From assembly GCA_023091665.1 (NCBI GenBank), contig JALJCQ010000023.1:744001-808000 (forward strand): a stretch of DNA of 64,000 nucleotides. The letters run 5' to 3'. A program made the translations under genes and the position numbers. The notes under the pieces are model-generated. The model searched no databases and was not told the origin of the DNA. It saw only the letters and a program-made list of their open reading frames with translations. Origin of the DNA: Pythium myriotylum. Taxonomy: Eukaryota; Oomycota; Peronosporomycetes; Pythiales; Pythiaceae. This document shows positions 41,221-49,691 of this stretch, piece after piece. How positions within the stretch are numbered: the stretch's first letter is position 1; each line of letters opens with the position of its first letter.

Positions 41221-42528
41221 ATGCCGCCGGACACGCTCGTCTCGCTCATGGCCGACGAGGCCGTCTCCAACGAAGAGCTCTACGCGCGCCACGGCGCCGC
41301 CGCCACGATCGTGCGCCACTTGCTGGGCGTGGTCCCGCACTCGGGTGGGTACTTTGAGCTCTGGTCGCCCGCGAACCGCATCTGCTGGACCATCGTGCCC
41401 AACTTTCTCAACGCGCCGTTCATGGTCTTCGGCTTTGGCGCGCCTAAGAACCTCGTGAGCTTGGCCATGTTCGCATCCTCCATCGGCGCTGACTGCGCAT
41501 ATTGCGTCGCCCATGCGTGCACGTTCTCGATGCGTCGCGGCGTCCAGATCGGCAAACTCACTCTGGAGGCAGTTGCAAATCGCCATAGTGACGACAGTGT
41601 CTTCGATGACGTGGAGACAGTCGTCTTGGACGTCGCAGAGAGTCTGGGACGGGTGCCATGCACGCTCACGGCAGAAAAGCGACAAGAATTTGAGACGAAG
41701 CTCCAGGACCCGGCAACGGTAGAGTGGATCGTGGTGGTTATTGCAATGATGGGGTTTCTCAACAAGGCAATGGATGCCTTGGGGATCCCGCTCGAGGTCC
41801 CAGTGTACCAAGAGACCCGGGATATCCTTGGAGACGCCTGGACACCACGCAAAAATGGGCAATTGTTGAATGCGGAAACTCAGCCAGCGACGCCTCCTCC
41901 GTTAGCCGACTGGTTGTGGACGTATTTAAAAATGGTTGTGGATGGACCTAGTGCAGCGGCGTATGAACGAAGGACAGTGGTGGGAGTTCCTGAGACGGGG
42001 GAAGGCGCTGCTAGTTTCCTCAAGCAACGGACGGGCTACGACTTCCCTCTGCTGATGGCTCTTCACCACCTTCGTGTGGTCCGAGCAATCACTTTTGTTC
42101 TGGGCGAGTCGTTCAACGTTGAAACGAGCGTAATCGGTTTGCAAATCAAAGTCGAAATCGCTCAGGTATTTGCGACCGTCACTGAAAGCAATCACATCCT
42201 GGATATCGTCCGGGGTATTTCATCGCACTTCGATGTTGAGCAAGGCGCTCTTCAAGCAGCAGACGTGTTTGCCAGTGAACTCGACCCCATCGCGGGTGCA
42301 AAACGATTGTACCCGGGCGATTGTGAAAGGCAAGGGTTGATGGTAGTCGCTCATGCCTCCTCGTTCTCGCCTGTACGCGTCAACGCCGAGGTCGTATCGC
42401 TCTGCCGTGACGCCCAACTGTCATCGTCTGCAATGGTCGAAGTTGTCGCATGGGTGTCAGTGCTACAAATGCTTCATCGTTTATCCATGTTTTACTTCAT
42501 GGACGTAGCACCTCATGTCACAAAATGA
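41221..42528 (+). CDS. AhpD/carboxymuconolactone decarboxylase-like protein, paralogue 3 (divergent)
   Basis: Intronless, 435 aa. The start ATG follows TCCAAC. The redox motif is DCAYCVAHACTF with Cys92, Cys95 and His98, so the catalytic residues are kept although the surroundings have drifted. The subfamily segments GGYFELWSPANRICW and MMGFLNKAMDALGIPLEVPVY align with paralogues 1 and 2. It is clearly the most diverged of the three and its codon use is less GC-rich in the second half. The second domain lacks CxxC as in its relatives. Function unknown; a redox or peroxidase-partner role is inferred from the family only. Confidence 0.78.
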   Translation: MPPDTLVSLMADEAVSNEELYARHGAAATIVRHLLGVVPHSGGYFELWSPANRICWTIVPNFLNAPFMVFGFGAPKNLVSLAMFASSIGADCAYCVAHACTFSMRRGVQIGKLTLEAVANRHSDDSVFDDVETVVLDVAESLGRVPCTLTAEKRQEFETKLQDPATVEWIVVVIAMMGFLNKAMDALGIPLEVPVYQETRDILGDAWTPRKNGQLLNAETQPATPPPLADWLWTYLKMVVDGPSAAAYERRTVVGVPETGEGAASFLKQRTGYDFPLLMALHHLRVVRAITFVLGESFNVETSVIGLQIKVEIAQVFATVTESNHILDIVRGISSHFDVEQGALQAADVFASELDPIAGAKRLYPGDCERQGLMVVAHASSFSPVRVNAEVVSLCRDAQLSSSAMVEVVAWVSVLQMLHRLSMFYFMDVAPHVTK

Positions 42529-42715
42529 ACAAGACTACGTCGAAATTGAGGTCTGTACATTCTTGCTCCGTAATAAATAGTTGAGTGCTCTCGGGCTCCT
42601 AACGAGCAGGTTCTACGCTATCCTACACTACAGTATCTACATCTAACTACATCTATCAAAAGGTCGTCCTAGAGAACACTACGATACACTCCACCACAGA
42701 TAAACGCATGGCAAC

Positions 42716-43822
42716 TTACTCGTGTCGTGCACGCTTGGTGCTCTTCGGCGATTCTTCGTGAACTTCAGTTTTGGTGGGCGATGTTGCAGCAGCATCCATG
42801 AGTCGCTGTAGCGACGCGCTAGTCTTGCGTTGACGTGGTTCGAAGCACTCTTCCACAGACGTCGGGCTGTCAATGCGAGGATGCGAGTCCGATGGCGTTG
42901 GCGTCGACTCGACCGAGTTCGCGGGAGCGACATCGACCAAGTCAGCGAACTCCAGTTGAGGTTGGAAGTGAACGACGTAAAGTCGGGCCAGGAAGGCGTT
43001 GCACTGAGCGAGTTCGCTACGGGAGAGCTGGAGCTGCTTAACTGTCTTCGAGGCCGACGCCTCCAGGCCTGGAAGGGACTGAGCCCGAGCGATGAGCTTG
43101 ACAGCGGCGATGCCAACAGCACTCGGGGAGTACTGGATTGATCGGTACTCTTCAGTGGCAGCCTGGACGAGGGCCATGACATGGGCTTCAAGGTCCTCCT
43201 GGTCGCACTCGTCCTGTTCAACAAGTGCCATGAAATCCCGAGCAAAAGTGAATGCCACGGGGGCGTTGAGTTTCCAGTCGAGCAGTTCCAGCACCGTGGC
43301 CTCCATGGCCAAGATCTGGTCGGGCGTGAACTTGTTTTCACAAAGAAGCTCCATTTCTTTCATCGTGATCGGCTCCACTTCGTGCATCTTGGCCGCGATG
43401 TACATGCACACCAGGCACAGCAGCTGCAGCATCACCTTGTCGACCGAGTGTTCCGACAGGTATTGGTCCATGAAGTGGATCGCACAGCCCACGACGTCTT
43501 GCGTCAGCTTGAACGCTTGGGCGGTCTCGAACATCCATCGGCACATCTTGGCGCGCCACATCGCGTCCATGCCGTGGGTCTGGACGGTCATGAGGTAGTT
43601 GGCGTCGCGCGCGTAGTCGCCGCTGGCCTCGCGCATGAGCCGCATCTCGATGACGTCCCACGGGCACACATCAAAGGTCTCTCCTTCGGGCTCGGCCTCG
43701 GCTTGGGGCTTGGTGGCGCGCGTGGTCTCCTTGCGCGGGGTCGCCACGCTCTCGTCGCAGAGCAAGAGCTCGTCGCTCGCGTTCGCGGTCGCGGTCGTCG
43801 TCGTCGTCGCCACCATGGTCAT
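42716..43822 (-). CDS. D-type-like cyclin with LxCxE motif
   Basis: Intronless, 368 aa from the ATG at 43822; a second ATG at 43816 is equally placed. The cyclin box (about 75-200) is clear: DYARDANYLMTVQT, MDAMWRAKMCRWMFETAQAF, AIHFMDQYL, LVCMYIAAKMHEVEPITMKEM and ATVLELLDWKLNAPVAFTFARDF. A second, C-terminal cyclin fold follows (about 205-290). An LxCxE sequence (L20, C22, E24, in ELLLCDES) precedes the box, the position used by D-type cyclins to bind retinoblastoma-family proteins. The tail is Ser/Thr-Pro-rich with a basic end, STKRARHE. Likely a G1 cyclin partnering a CDK (inference from family). Confidence 0.85.
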   Translation of the reverse strand: MTMVATTTTTATANASDELLLCDESVATPRKETTRATKPQAEAEPEGETFDVCPWDVIEMRLMREASGDYARDANYLMTVQTHGMDAMWRAKMCRWMFETAQAFKLTQDVVGCAIHFMDQYLSEHSVDKVMLQLLCLVCMYIAAKMHEVEPITMKEMELLCENKFTPDQILAMEATVLELLDWKLNAPVAFTFARDFMALVEQDECDQEDLEAHVMALVQAATEEYRSIQYSPSAVGIAAVKLIARAQSLPGLEASASKTVKQLQLSRSELAQCNAFLARLYVVHFQPQLEFADLVDVAPANSVESTPTPSDSHPRIDSPTSVEECFEPRQRKTSASLQRLMDAAATSPTKTEVHEESPKSTKRARHE

Positions 43823-44123
43823 TCGCAATGCTCCAGTCACGAGAGCGACGCGTCGATAAGACTGCGAGTGGGTCGTGGCGGCTTCGAGTCCTTTTCGCCT
43901 CTGGCGCTGCGGCCATGCTGATGCGCTTCATGGGCCCGAGCCCGGAGGGCTCAGCTGCATGGGCGGGCGGGTCTCGCCACGGGATGCAACGCGAGCAGCG
44001 CGCGGCTAAATCGGGGGCGGGCGGGTCCGGGTCGGCCCTCGCTTGTCTGCATCACTGGCTGGTGACGTGCCCCTACCCACACGCGCGAGTCCACCAATCG
44101 CACAGACGGGCGGGTTAAACAAT

Positions 44124-44153
44124 CCCGCGAAAACCCGAGGAAGCGCGCCAAAA
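44124..44153. promoter_or_regulatory. Pair of E2F-like sites
   Basis: CCCGCGAAAA (reverse complement TTTTCGCGGG) at 44124-44133 and GCGCGCCAAAA (reverse complement TTTTGGCGCGC) at 44143-44153 both fit the E2F core TTT(G/C)(G/C)CGC, 9 bp apart. They lie in the cyclin's upstream region. Confidence 0.5.
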
Positions 44154-44172
44154 TGGTGGTGGGGAGATCAGC

Positions 44173-44203
44173 GATTGGCTGAAATTCGGGAAGCCAGCCA
44201 ATC
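44173..44203. promoter_or_regulatory. Inverted CCAAT-box pair
   Basis: GATTGGCT at 44173-44180 and AGCCAATC at 44196-44203 are perfect reverse complements separated by 15 bp. Another CCAAT lies near 44094-44098. CCAAT boxes are bound by NF-Y and are frequent in cell-cycle promoters. Confidence 0.5.
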
Positions 44204-44997
44204 AGCGGCTCATCTTGAAGATGGCGGGTGAGTCGGAAGTGATGATGCATCGACCGAGGAAAGGGATGCGCGGGTCCACGTGGTTTCCAGCGCGGCGGGG
44301 CCGAGTGATAGCGCGGGGAAGAACACACAGAACCACGTCGAGCTCTGCCGCGCAGCGAGTGGGCAGACAGACAGACCAGGCTGGGTTCACGACGGGCCGG
44401 GTCTCGCGGATGGGATGGTCCAAGCGACCGGCCGACTCGCCGGACCACAGACACGAGAGAGCCGACGCGTGCATTCACGGGCGCCCTCTCCAGCCCACTG
44501 TGGGTGTTTGTTAATCAGCCTCCTACAGTGGACGTGGTCGACCCACCGACACTACCCACGCTCTATTCTATGGGTTTGGGCTGTTGCTGGGCATGGGGCT
44601 CGGGCGATTCGCGTGGGCGAGCTGCTCTGGCGCCAGGAAGAGAGAGATCCGGTGTCCGGACCTCATGGAACCCGGAGGTGCACGCATCCTCAAGATCTCG
44701 TGACTGGCAGAGCGGCCACCGCCGCCGCGCAGCTGAGCGCACGCGGGTCTCACGCTCTGATCCCATCCGCCTGCCTGCCTGCCATCTCCATTACCGGTTG
44801 CTTGGTAACTGCCTCGTCACCAGTATCTTACCCCTTGCAGATCCGATCTCTCGGACCCATATCGATTTTATGCTGTTCCCAGCCGTATGTATCGTTTCTA
44901 TCTAGTTTCTATCCTTGATAAAACAAGCCGGATCGCATCCCCTTCTCCTGGTCGTTTCTTCTCTGGTTTCTCCAACTGCAAGGAGGCGCTCGAGGCC

Positions 44998-45646
44998 ATG
45001 GCCGAGATGACGTCGCTCGTGTCACCCCCCGCGCGCCCCGACGCCGTCTACGCGCAGCGCATGCTGCCCGAGACGCCCGCGCTGCTCGCGCTCTTCCACG
45101 CGCGCGGCGAGCCGCTCAATCGGCGCCGGAAAGAGCTCCCCAGGAGCTCCTGTCTGCGCAAGATGAGCGCCTACAGCGGCGGCTTCCGCGTGCCCGAGGA
45201 CGAGGACGAGGCCGCGCGCTTTGCCAAGAAACGGCTCAGTTTCGCCGACCAGCACGGCGGTCAACTGGTACACTCGCTGCTGCGCTGAATGGATCCTTGG
45301 AGCCGGAGAGACATCCACTCACGAGCTGTGTCGTGTACACACATGGTGGCGGTAGGTGCTTGAACGAGAGTTCCACGAGCGCGACGCGCCCATCTTCTGC
45401 AACAAGGCCATCACGTACAGGTTCCCGTCTTCGTCGGGGTCGGCGCTGTACCAAAGTGAAGAGATGAGTAGCTGGCGAGGCAGCTCGGTCGTCCAAAGGT
45501 TGTTGCGTGGAGCTGTTGGAGGACGCGGCAGCGAGCAGCAGAAGAGTGGGTGGTCGCAGCCAGAGCTGATCTCGCTCTGCGTGTTCTCGTGCTCGGTCGT
45601 GGGGTGTGCCGTCTTGACGTACGCCCGCCACTTGCAGGCCAAGTGA
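44998..45646 (+). CDS. Small tail-anchored protein with PP1-docking-like KKRLSFADxHG motif, 186 aa
   Basis: Two exons, 44998-45267 and 45356-45646, with an 88-bp phase-0 intron. The chosen ATG (GAGGCCATGG) has good context; an upstream ATG at 44887 would add 37 residues. The splice joins KKRLSFADQHGGQL to VLEREFHERD, giving the pattern basic-(R/K)xSFADxxGxxLxxVxxF known from protein phosphatase 1 targeting subunits, where RVxF docks to PP1. Here Leu replaces Val (R79-L-S-F82). The last ~25 residues (LISLCVFSCSVVGCAVLTYARHLQAK) form one hydrophobic segment and a short basic tail, as in tail-anchored proteins. No carbohydrate-binding domain is present. Likely an ER or outer-mitochondrial phosphatase anchor (inference). 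Confidence 0.68.
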
Positions 45647-45982
45647 CCCACCACGCTCCAATCTCGTGTCCGTCCTCGTATTCTGCATGATCGTTCTCCA
45701 CCCCTTCTGCTTGCTCGTTTGCCCGTCCGTCATGCTTGATCGCTCTTGTTGTCTTGGCATGACGAACAAAAGCTCACATGTCTGTGCTCTGTAACAGAGA
45801 CCGACGACTACCATCCCCAGGATTCATTCTCTCCAGGCTGTGAGAGCGAGATCTTGCGCTCATGTCGCAAGCTCGTTGAAGTGTCCATCAAGAATGCGTC
45901 AAGCTCGTCTGTCAGAGCGCACCCACTCTTTAACTTATCATTTTATTAATCAACATCATCTTGAACCAATTTGTGGCTCAGC
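45647..45982. other. Intergenic region between convergent genes
   Basis: A 336-bp stretch holding the 3' flanks of the tail-anchored protein gene and the BRCT gene; nothing else is seen. Confidence 0.45.
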
Positions 45983-47983
45983 TCATCTTCGCGCGCGCTT
46001 CTTGCTTGGTGTCTCTGCAACAGCAGGCCCACCCAAGCGATTCGCTTCATAATCAATCTTCTGCTGAAGAATGCTGCTGAGAATAATTTCAGGCGAGTAA
46101 ATCCGGTCGGGGCTAGCAGTTGCTGTCGCCTTCTTTGTCGCTGCCAACCCCAGGGCCGCTTCGCTCGTGATGACAATGTCAGTTTCAGTCGCAGCACCTT
46201 TGACGACCGCTTCTCCACCGGCACATTCTACAATCTTGACGAGCTCTTTCACAGGCGGGAGAATCGACTTGTGGTTTGTGATAAAGAATCGCAGCCCGCG
46301 AAATAGCTGGCGCCTTTGCTCCTTCGGAATGTTGTACATCGTATTGTACAGACTGAAATTCCACTTGGCCTCCGCATTTGTATCTTTGAGGCAGTGCAAA
46401 GCTTCACTCGCACAGACACCAGAACGGGCAGACTCGTCCAGCCAGCGTTCGTCTAAGATGTGATCACAGCAGCTAATACCACACAGTAGCTTGACTGTTC
46501 GCTTGAGTTGGTTCTTCGGTGCCACCAAATGTGTCACCTTCTCCACGTCGTCATCTTCCTGGCAGGCATCAGCAATCTTCTTCACTTTGTCACGCAGTTT
46601 TGGAATGGTTCCGTCGAGCCCAGTAAACATGACACGAATGCTCGGGCATGACGTTGTTGCTGACTCTTTGAATTGCGACGCTCCACCGTGGTTATCTTCA
46701 ACCGCCTCCGTGTGTTCAATTCTAGCTTGTGAAGCCGTCTTGCGCTTCTTAATCGACTTTGGCGTCATTTGGGTTGGGTTCTTCTTTGTTGCAGGTGCAG
46801 GCGTAAGCTTGAGCGCCTTCGGCTGGACTGGTGCAGCCATCTCGCTCAGCGCCTGATCACCGATAACTGGAGTATTGCCTTCAAGTGCTTCCGTCACTTT
46901 GTCTGTCTCCTGGCTGCTTGGGATGGAGGCCTGGCCTGTTAGCGTAGCTTCACTCGCATCGGCAGTATTCTGGTCAGCCGAATCAAGACGTAATCTGTTG
47001 GCTCGAGAAAGAGGAGGCTTTCCTTCCGAGCTCGCTCCCAGCAACACTCGCGCACGTCGTGTTCGCTCAGGAGATGCGTAGGAGTCATCACATGATGCCG
47101 AGCGATCGAGGCTGAGTCGTCTTGGAGGTATCTCTTGGGAAAGGTTGACTTCGTTCTCAGAAACCGATCGCTTCCCAAGAAAACCTTTCTTCACCGACAC
47201 GGTCAGAGCTGGCGGAGGCGGTTTGACGAGCTCATTTCTGCCTGTCTCTGATGCCTGTGGCTCTTCTTCTACTTCGGTCTCTGCGCCACTGCTCTCATTT
47301 TCCATGTTGGCGTCATCAGCGACGGAGGCTGGTGGAGTGATCTGGAGCGCGACCCTAGGCTTGTACACATTTGTGGGAGGTTTCTTCTCTTGCTGGGTCT
47401 CGGCCTCCTGCAACTCAAAACTCTTTGCAATGGAGGAGAGCACGTTAACGTCTCCGTCCTGCTCGAGCATGTCGTCCGACATGTCCGAGTCGGCGTCACT
47501 CGCATCGCCATCCCCCGTCGCGTCGTCGCTGGTCGCACATTGAGGAGCTGGGGCTCTCTCGAGCTCTTCTTCTTGGATACGGCTCGTGGTGTTGCGCAGC
47601 GCCTCGTGGTCCTGGGAGAAGGACATGACGATCTGGGTCTCGTCTTCGTCGACATCTTCGACGTGGCGATCGCTGTCGCCCGAGATCGAGCCCGTTGCAT
47701 CGACGAACGACGGCCCCTTTGGCCACGCGGGCGACGCGCCTGGCAGCGCTGCTTCCGGGTCGAACGACTGGGCCTCGGTGGCCACGGACTGCACCTGCGT
47801 GGCCTGGCTGTCGCGCTGCGTCACGGCGTCCGCGAGCGCGTCGCCGACGCCGCGCTTCCTCTGCCGCGCCGAGTGCCACTGGTCGGGCGTGTCCTGGAAG
47901 CCCTCGGGCGTGCCGACGCCGTCGTCCTCGTCGGCCGCGCCGCCGTGGAAGACGCTCACGAACTGCACGGCGTCCATGGCCAT
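45983..47983 (-). CDS. Tandem-BRCT protein with SQ/TQ-rich N-terminus (DNA-damage mediator type)
   Basis: Intronless, 666 aa from the ATG at 47983. The C-terminal ~210 residues hold two BRCT-like units: IRVMFTGLDGTIPKL...VTHLVAPKNQLKRTVKLLCGISCCDHILDERWLDES, and LFRGLRFFITNHKSILPPVKELVKIVECAGGEAV. The TG in FTG and the Lys in LKRTVK match phosphopeptide-binding positions of MDC1/PTIP/BRCA1-type pairs. The first ~450 residues are disordered and acidic with several SQ/TQ sites (SQATQ, ETQIVMSFSQD, AETQQ), targets of ATM/ATR-like kinases. The protein ends in a basic KKRARR, a likely nuclear signal. It resembles MDC1/Crb2-type mediators; the exact orthologue cannot be named. Confidence 0.8.
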   Translation of the reverse strand: MAMDAVQFVSVFHGGAADEDDGVGTPEGFQDTPDQWHSARQRKRGVGDALADAVTQRDSQATQVQSVATEAQSFDPEAALPGASPAWPKGPSFVDATGSISGDSDRHVEDVDEDETQIVMSFSQDHEALRNTTSRIQEEELERAPAPQCATSDDATGDGDASDADSDMSDDMLEQDGDVNVLSSIAKSFELQEAETQQEKKPPTNVYKPRVALQITPPASVADDANMENESSGAETEVEEEPQASETGRNELVKPPPPALTVSVKKGFLGKRSVSENEVNLSQEIPPRRLSLDRSASCDDSYASPERTRRARVLLGASSEGKPPLSRANRLRLDSADQNTADASEATLTGQASIPSSQETDKVTEALEGNTPVIGDQALSEMAAPVQPKALKLTPAPATKKNPTQMTPKSIKKRKTASQARIEHTEAVEDNHGGASQFKESATTSCPSIRVMFTGLDGTIPKLRDKVKKIADACQEDDDVEKVTHLVAPKNQLKRTVKLLCGISCCDHILDERWLDESARSGVCASEALHCLKDTNAEAKWNFSLYNTMYNIPKEQRRQLFRGLRFFITNHKSILPPVKELVKIVECAGGEAVVKGAATETDIVITSEAALGLAATKKATATASPDRIYSPEIILSSILQQKIDYEANRLGGPAVAETPSKKRARR

Positions 47984-48252
47984 TGGCCGCTCGCTCGGTC
48001 GTGGGGAAAGGAGCGGAAACGCAATCTCGTTTTACGTGATGCGCCACCTGCGTTGGGCGATAGATGGCGATCGCGAAGAGTTGCAGCAAGCACACTGGAG
48101 CAAGATACGATCGATGGTGACTTTTACAGTAGCGAGATGGCCGTGTGATATGCGGTAGCGTGCAATAGTCTCAAGAGGATGAGCAATAAGATGGAGGGAG
48201 AGTGTATTGGCCGAACGCACTATCTATCGCCTGCTGCTCCAACCTGTTTCTT

Positions 48253-49359
48253 CTAGAATTCGGTCGACTTGAGCACGTTGAGGCCCGCGGCTTTCATGTC
48301 CGCGACGAACTGGTCGCCGGCGGCCTGGAAGCCGACGACGGGCGAGGAGCAGTCGGTGAAGAGGTAGAGATCCTTGCGCCGCGACTGGGGCCAGTTCGCC
48401 ACGAGATCTCGCACCGAGTAGTTGACGCAGTGCGAGAGCGCCTCGCCCACGATCGCGACCTTGCTCGCCCTCGCAAGGTTGTCGATCAGAGCTTGGTTCA
48501 GCTTGGTCGCGGGGTCGAACGAGAGCTCGTACTCGGCCTTCAGCGCCGAGTAGTGCTCCGTGAAAGAGTTGGTTCCCTTGAGCACGTACTGGATGCCAGT
48601 CTTTTTCTTCTTTGCCCATGTCAATGCTGCCGCGTGCACGTTCGGGACGATGTTGTGGCCTGGTGTTCCGAGGATGCAGTGCTCGGGCCAGATCGTGAGC
48701 ACGAGCACTCTTGCTCGCTTCGAGCGCACTCGTGTACGAGAGCACGTAGTCCTTCAGCTTGGGGTCCGCGGCTTCCAAATCCCATCTACGATGTCCTTGT
48801 TTGTGATGGCCGTGAACGGTGCCGGAGAATCGCCGTTGGCGTTTGTCCAAAAGATGCCGTGGGCAATGTGGTAGCGTTGGTGTGAGTCCAGCGTGAACAC
48901 AAGTTGCGTAATCTCATCAGCGTGTTTGTCAATGAACGCAGCGATACGATCAGCATCCTCGTTGGCCGTTGGGATGCCAAGCGATCCCCCGGGGTGAAAG
49001 TCGACTTGCTGGTCGATCACCAACAGAGCGAGTCCACCTCGAGGGATGACACTAGCAAGCTTCGGCCCCCACTCAGCGTCAGGAACACACGATTCGGACT
49101 CCACAAGAGTTGGACATGCCTTTCCTGAGCCCTTGGGCTCTTGCAAGACCTTGCGAGAACGCGTCCTGCTCTTCGCTTCGGGATCGCACTCAGACCAGTC
49201 GCAGAAGGAGCTCACACGACAATCCACTGCAAGTCCGTCTGCCTCGAGCGTTATGCCCGCATCGTCTTGGCCGCGAAACAGAATGTCAGCCCGTGCACTA
49301 GGCGAAAGACTAGCCAACCCAGCGAGGAACGCTACGAGCACCACCAAAGTTTTGGCCAT
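48253..49359 (-). CDS. Secreted TSP1 domain plus nicotinamidase-like hydrolase; reading frame interrupted
   Basis: The start ATG is at 49359. Residues 1-24 are a signal peptide (LVVLVAFLAGLASLSPSARA). Residues 44-92 form a thrombospondin type 1-like repeat (Cys47, 53, 58, 82, 91; WSEC; TRSRKV). The isochorismatase/nicotinamidase fold follows with catalytic Asp116 (VIDQQVDFHPGGSL), metal ligands Asp158 and His160 (TLDSHQRYH), IWPEHCILGTPGHN and nucleophile Cys in EALSHCVNY. The frame breaks near 48770 and again near 48712. Between them the family-like segment is read in another frame, while the main frame meets TGA at 48754-48756. A 73-bp GT-AG intron, 48719-48791, would also restore the frame but would delete that segment. 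So it is either an intact gene with two one-base sequence errors, a spliced shorter form, or a decaying gene. Family members deaminate nicotinamide or cleave isochorismate. Confidence 0.7.
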
Positions 49360-49691
49360 ACTTACTCTACCTTGTACGAGGTCCGAGAGTCGGCAGTGGG
49401 TAATGGGCTGCTTGCGAGGAAGAAGCAAAACTCCGAATGGTAGCGTTGAGAAACGACGTCATCCGACGTGAGCCTTCTTCTGGTAGAGCGACGCTTCATG
49501 CCCAAATCCTCGAGCGGGCGGTGCAGCGACCACTCGGGGCAGCTCCTAGCCGAACAGTAGCAGAGATCCATCGAAAGCTGCCCCTTCAGACGCCATTTTC
49601 CCTTGGCGAGCCGACTAATGACGGACTAGAGCGATTTACTAATATGAATATGATTACGAGTTTCAGTTTCGGTGCTCTAGATGCGTCCTCT
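49360..49691. other. Intergenic region (332 bp)
   Basis: Upstream flank of the TSP1-nicotinamidase gene and 3' flank of the multi-PDZ gene, both on the minus strand. Nothing else is seen. Confidence 0.45.

Larger units (their letters stand above)
43823..44997. other. Divergent intergenic region (1.2 kb) with E2F-like and CCAAT elements
   Basis: No credible gene. About 300-380 bp upstream of the cyclin start lie two E2F-like sites (44124-44133, 44143-44153) and three CCAAT boxes, two of which form a perfect 8-bp inverted repeat. Open frames on both strands here have no domain and conflicting composition. Confidence 0.55.

Noticed and set aside
43951..44918. Open frames on both strands of the cyclin upstream region
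   Set aside because: They are mutually overlapping with mixed composition and no domain; the region is better explained as promoter.
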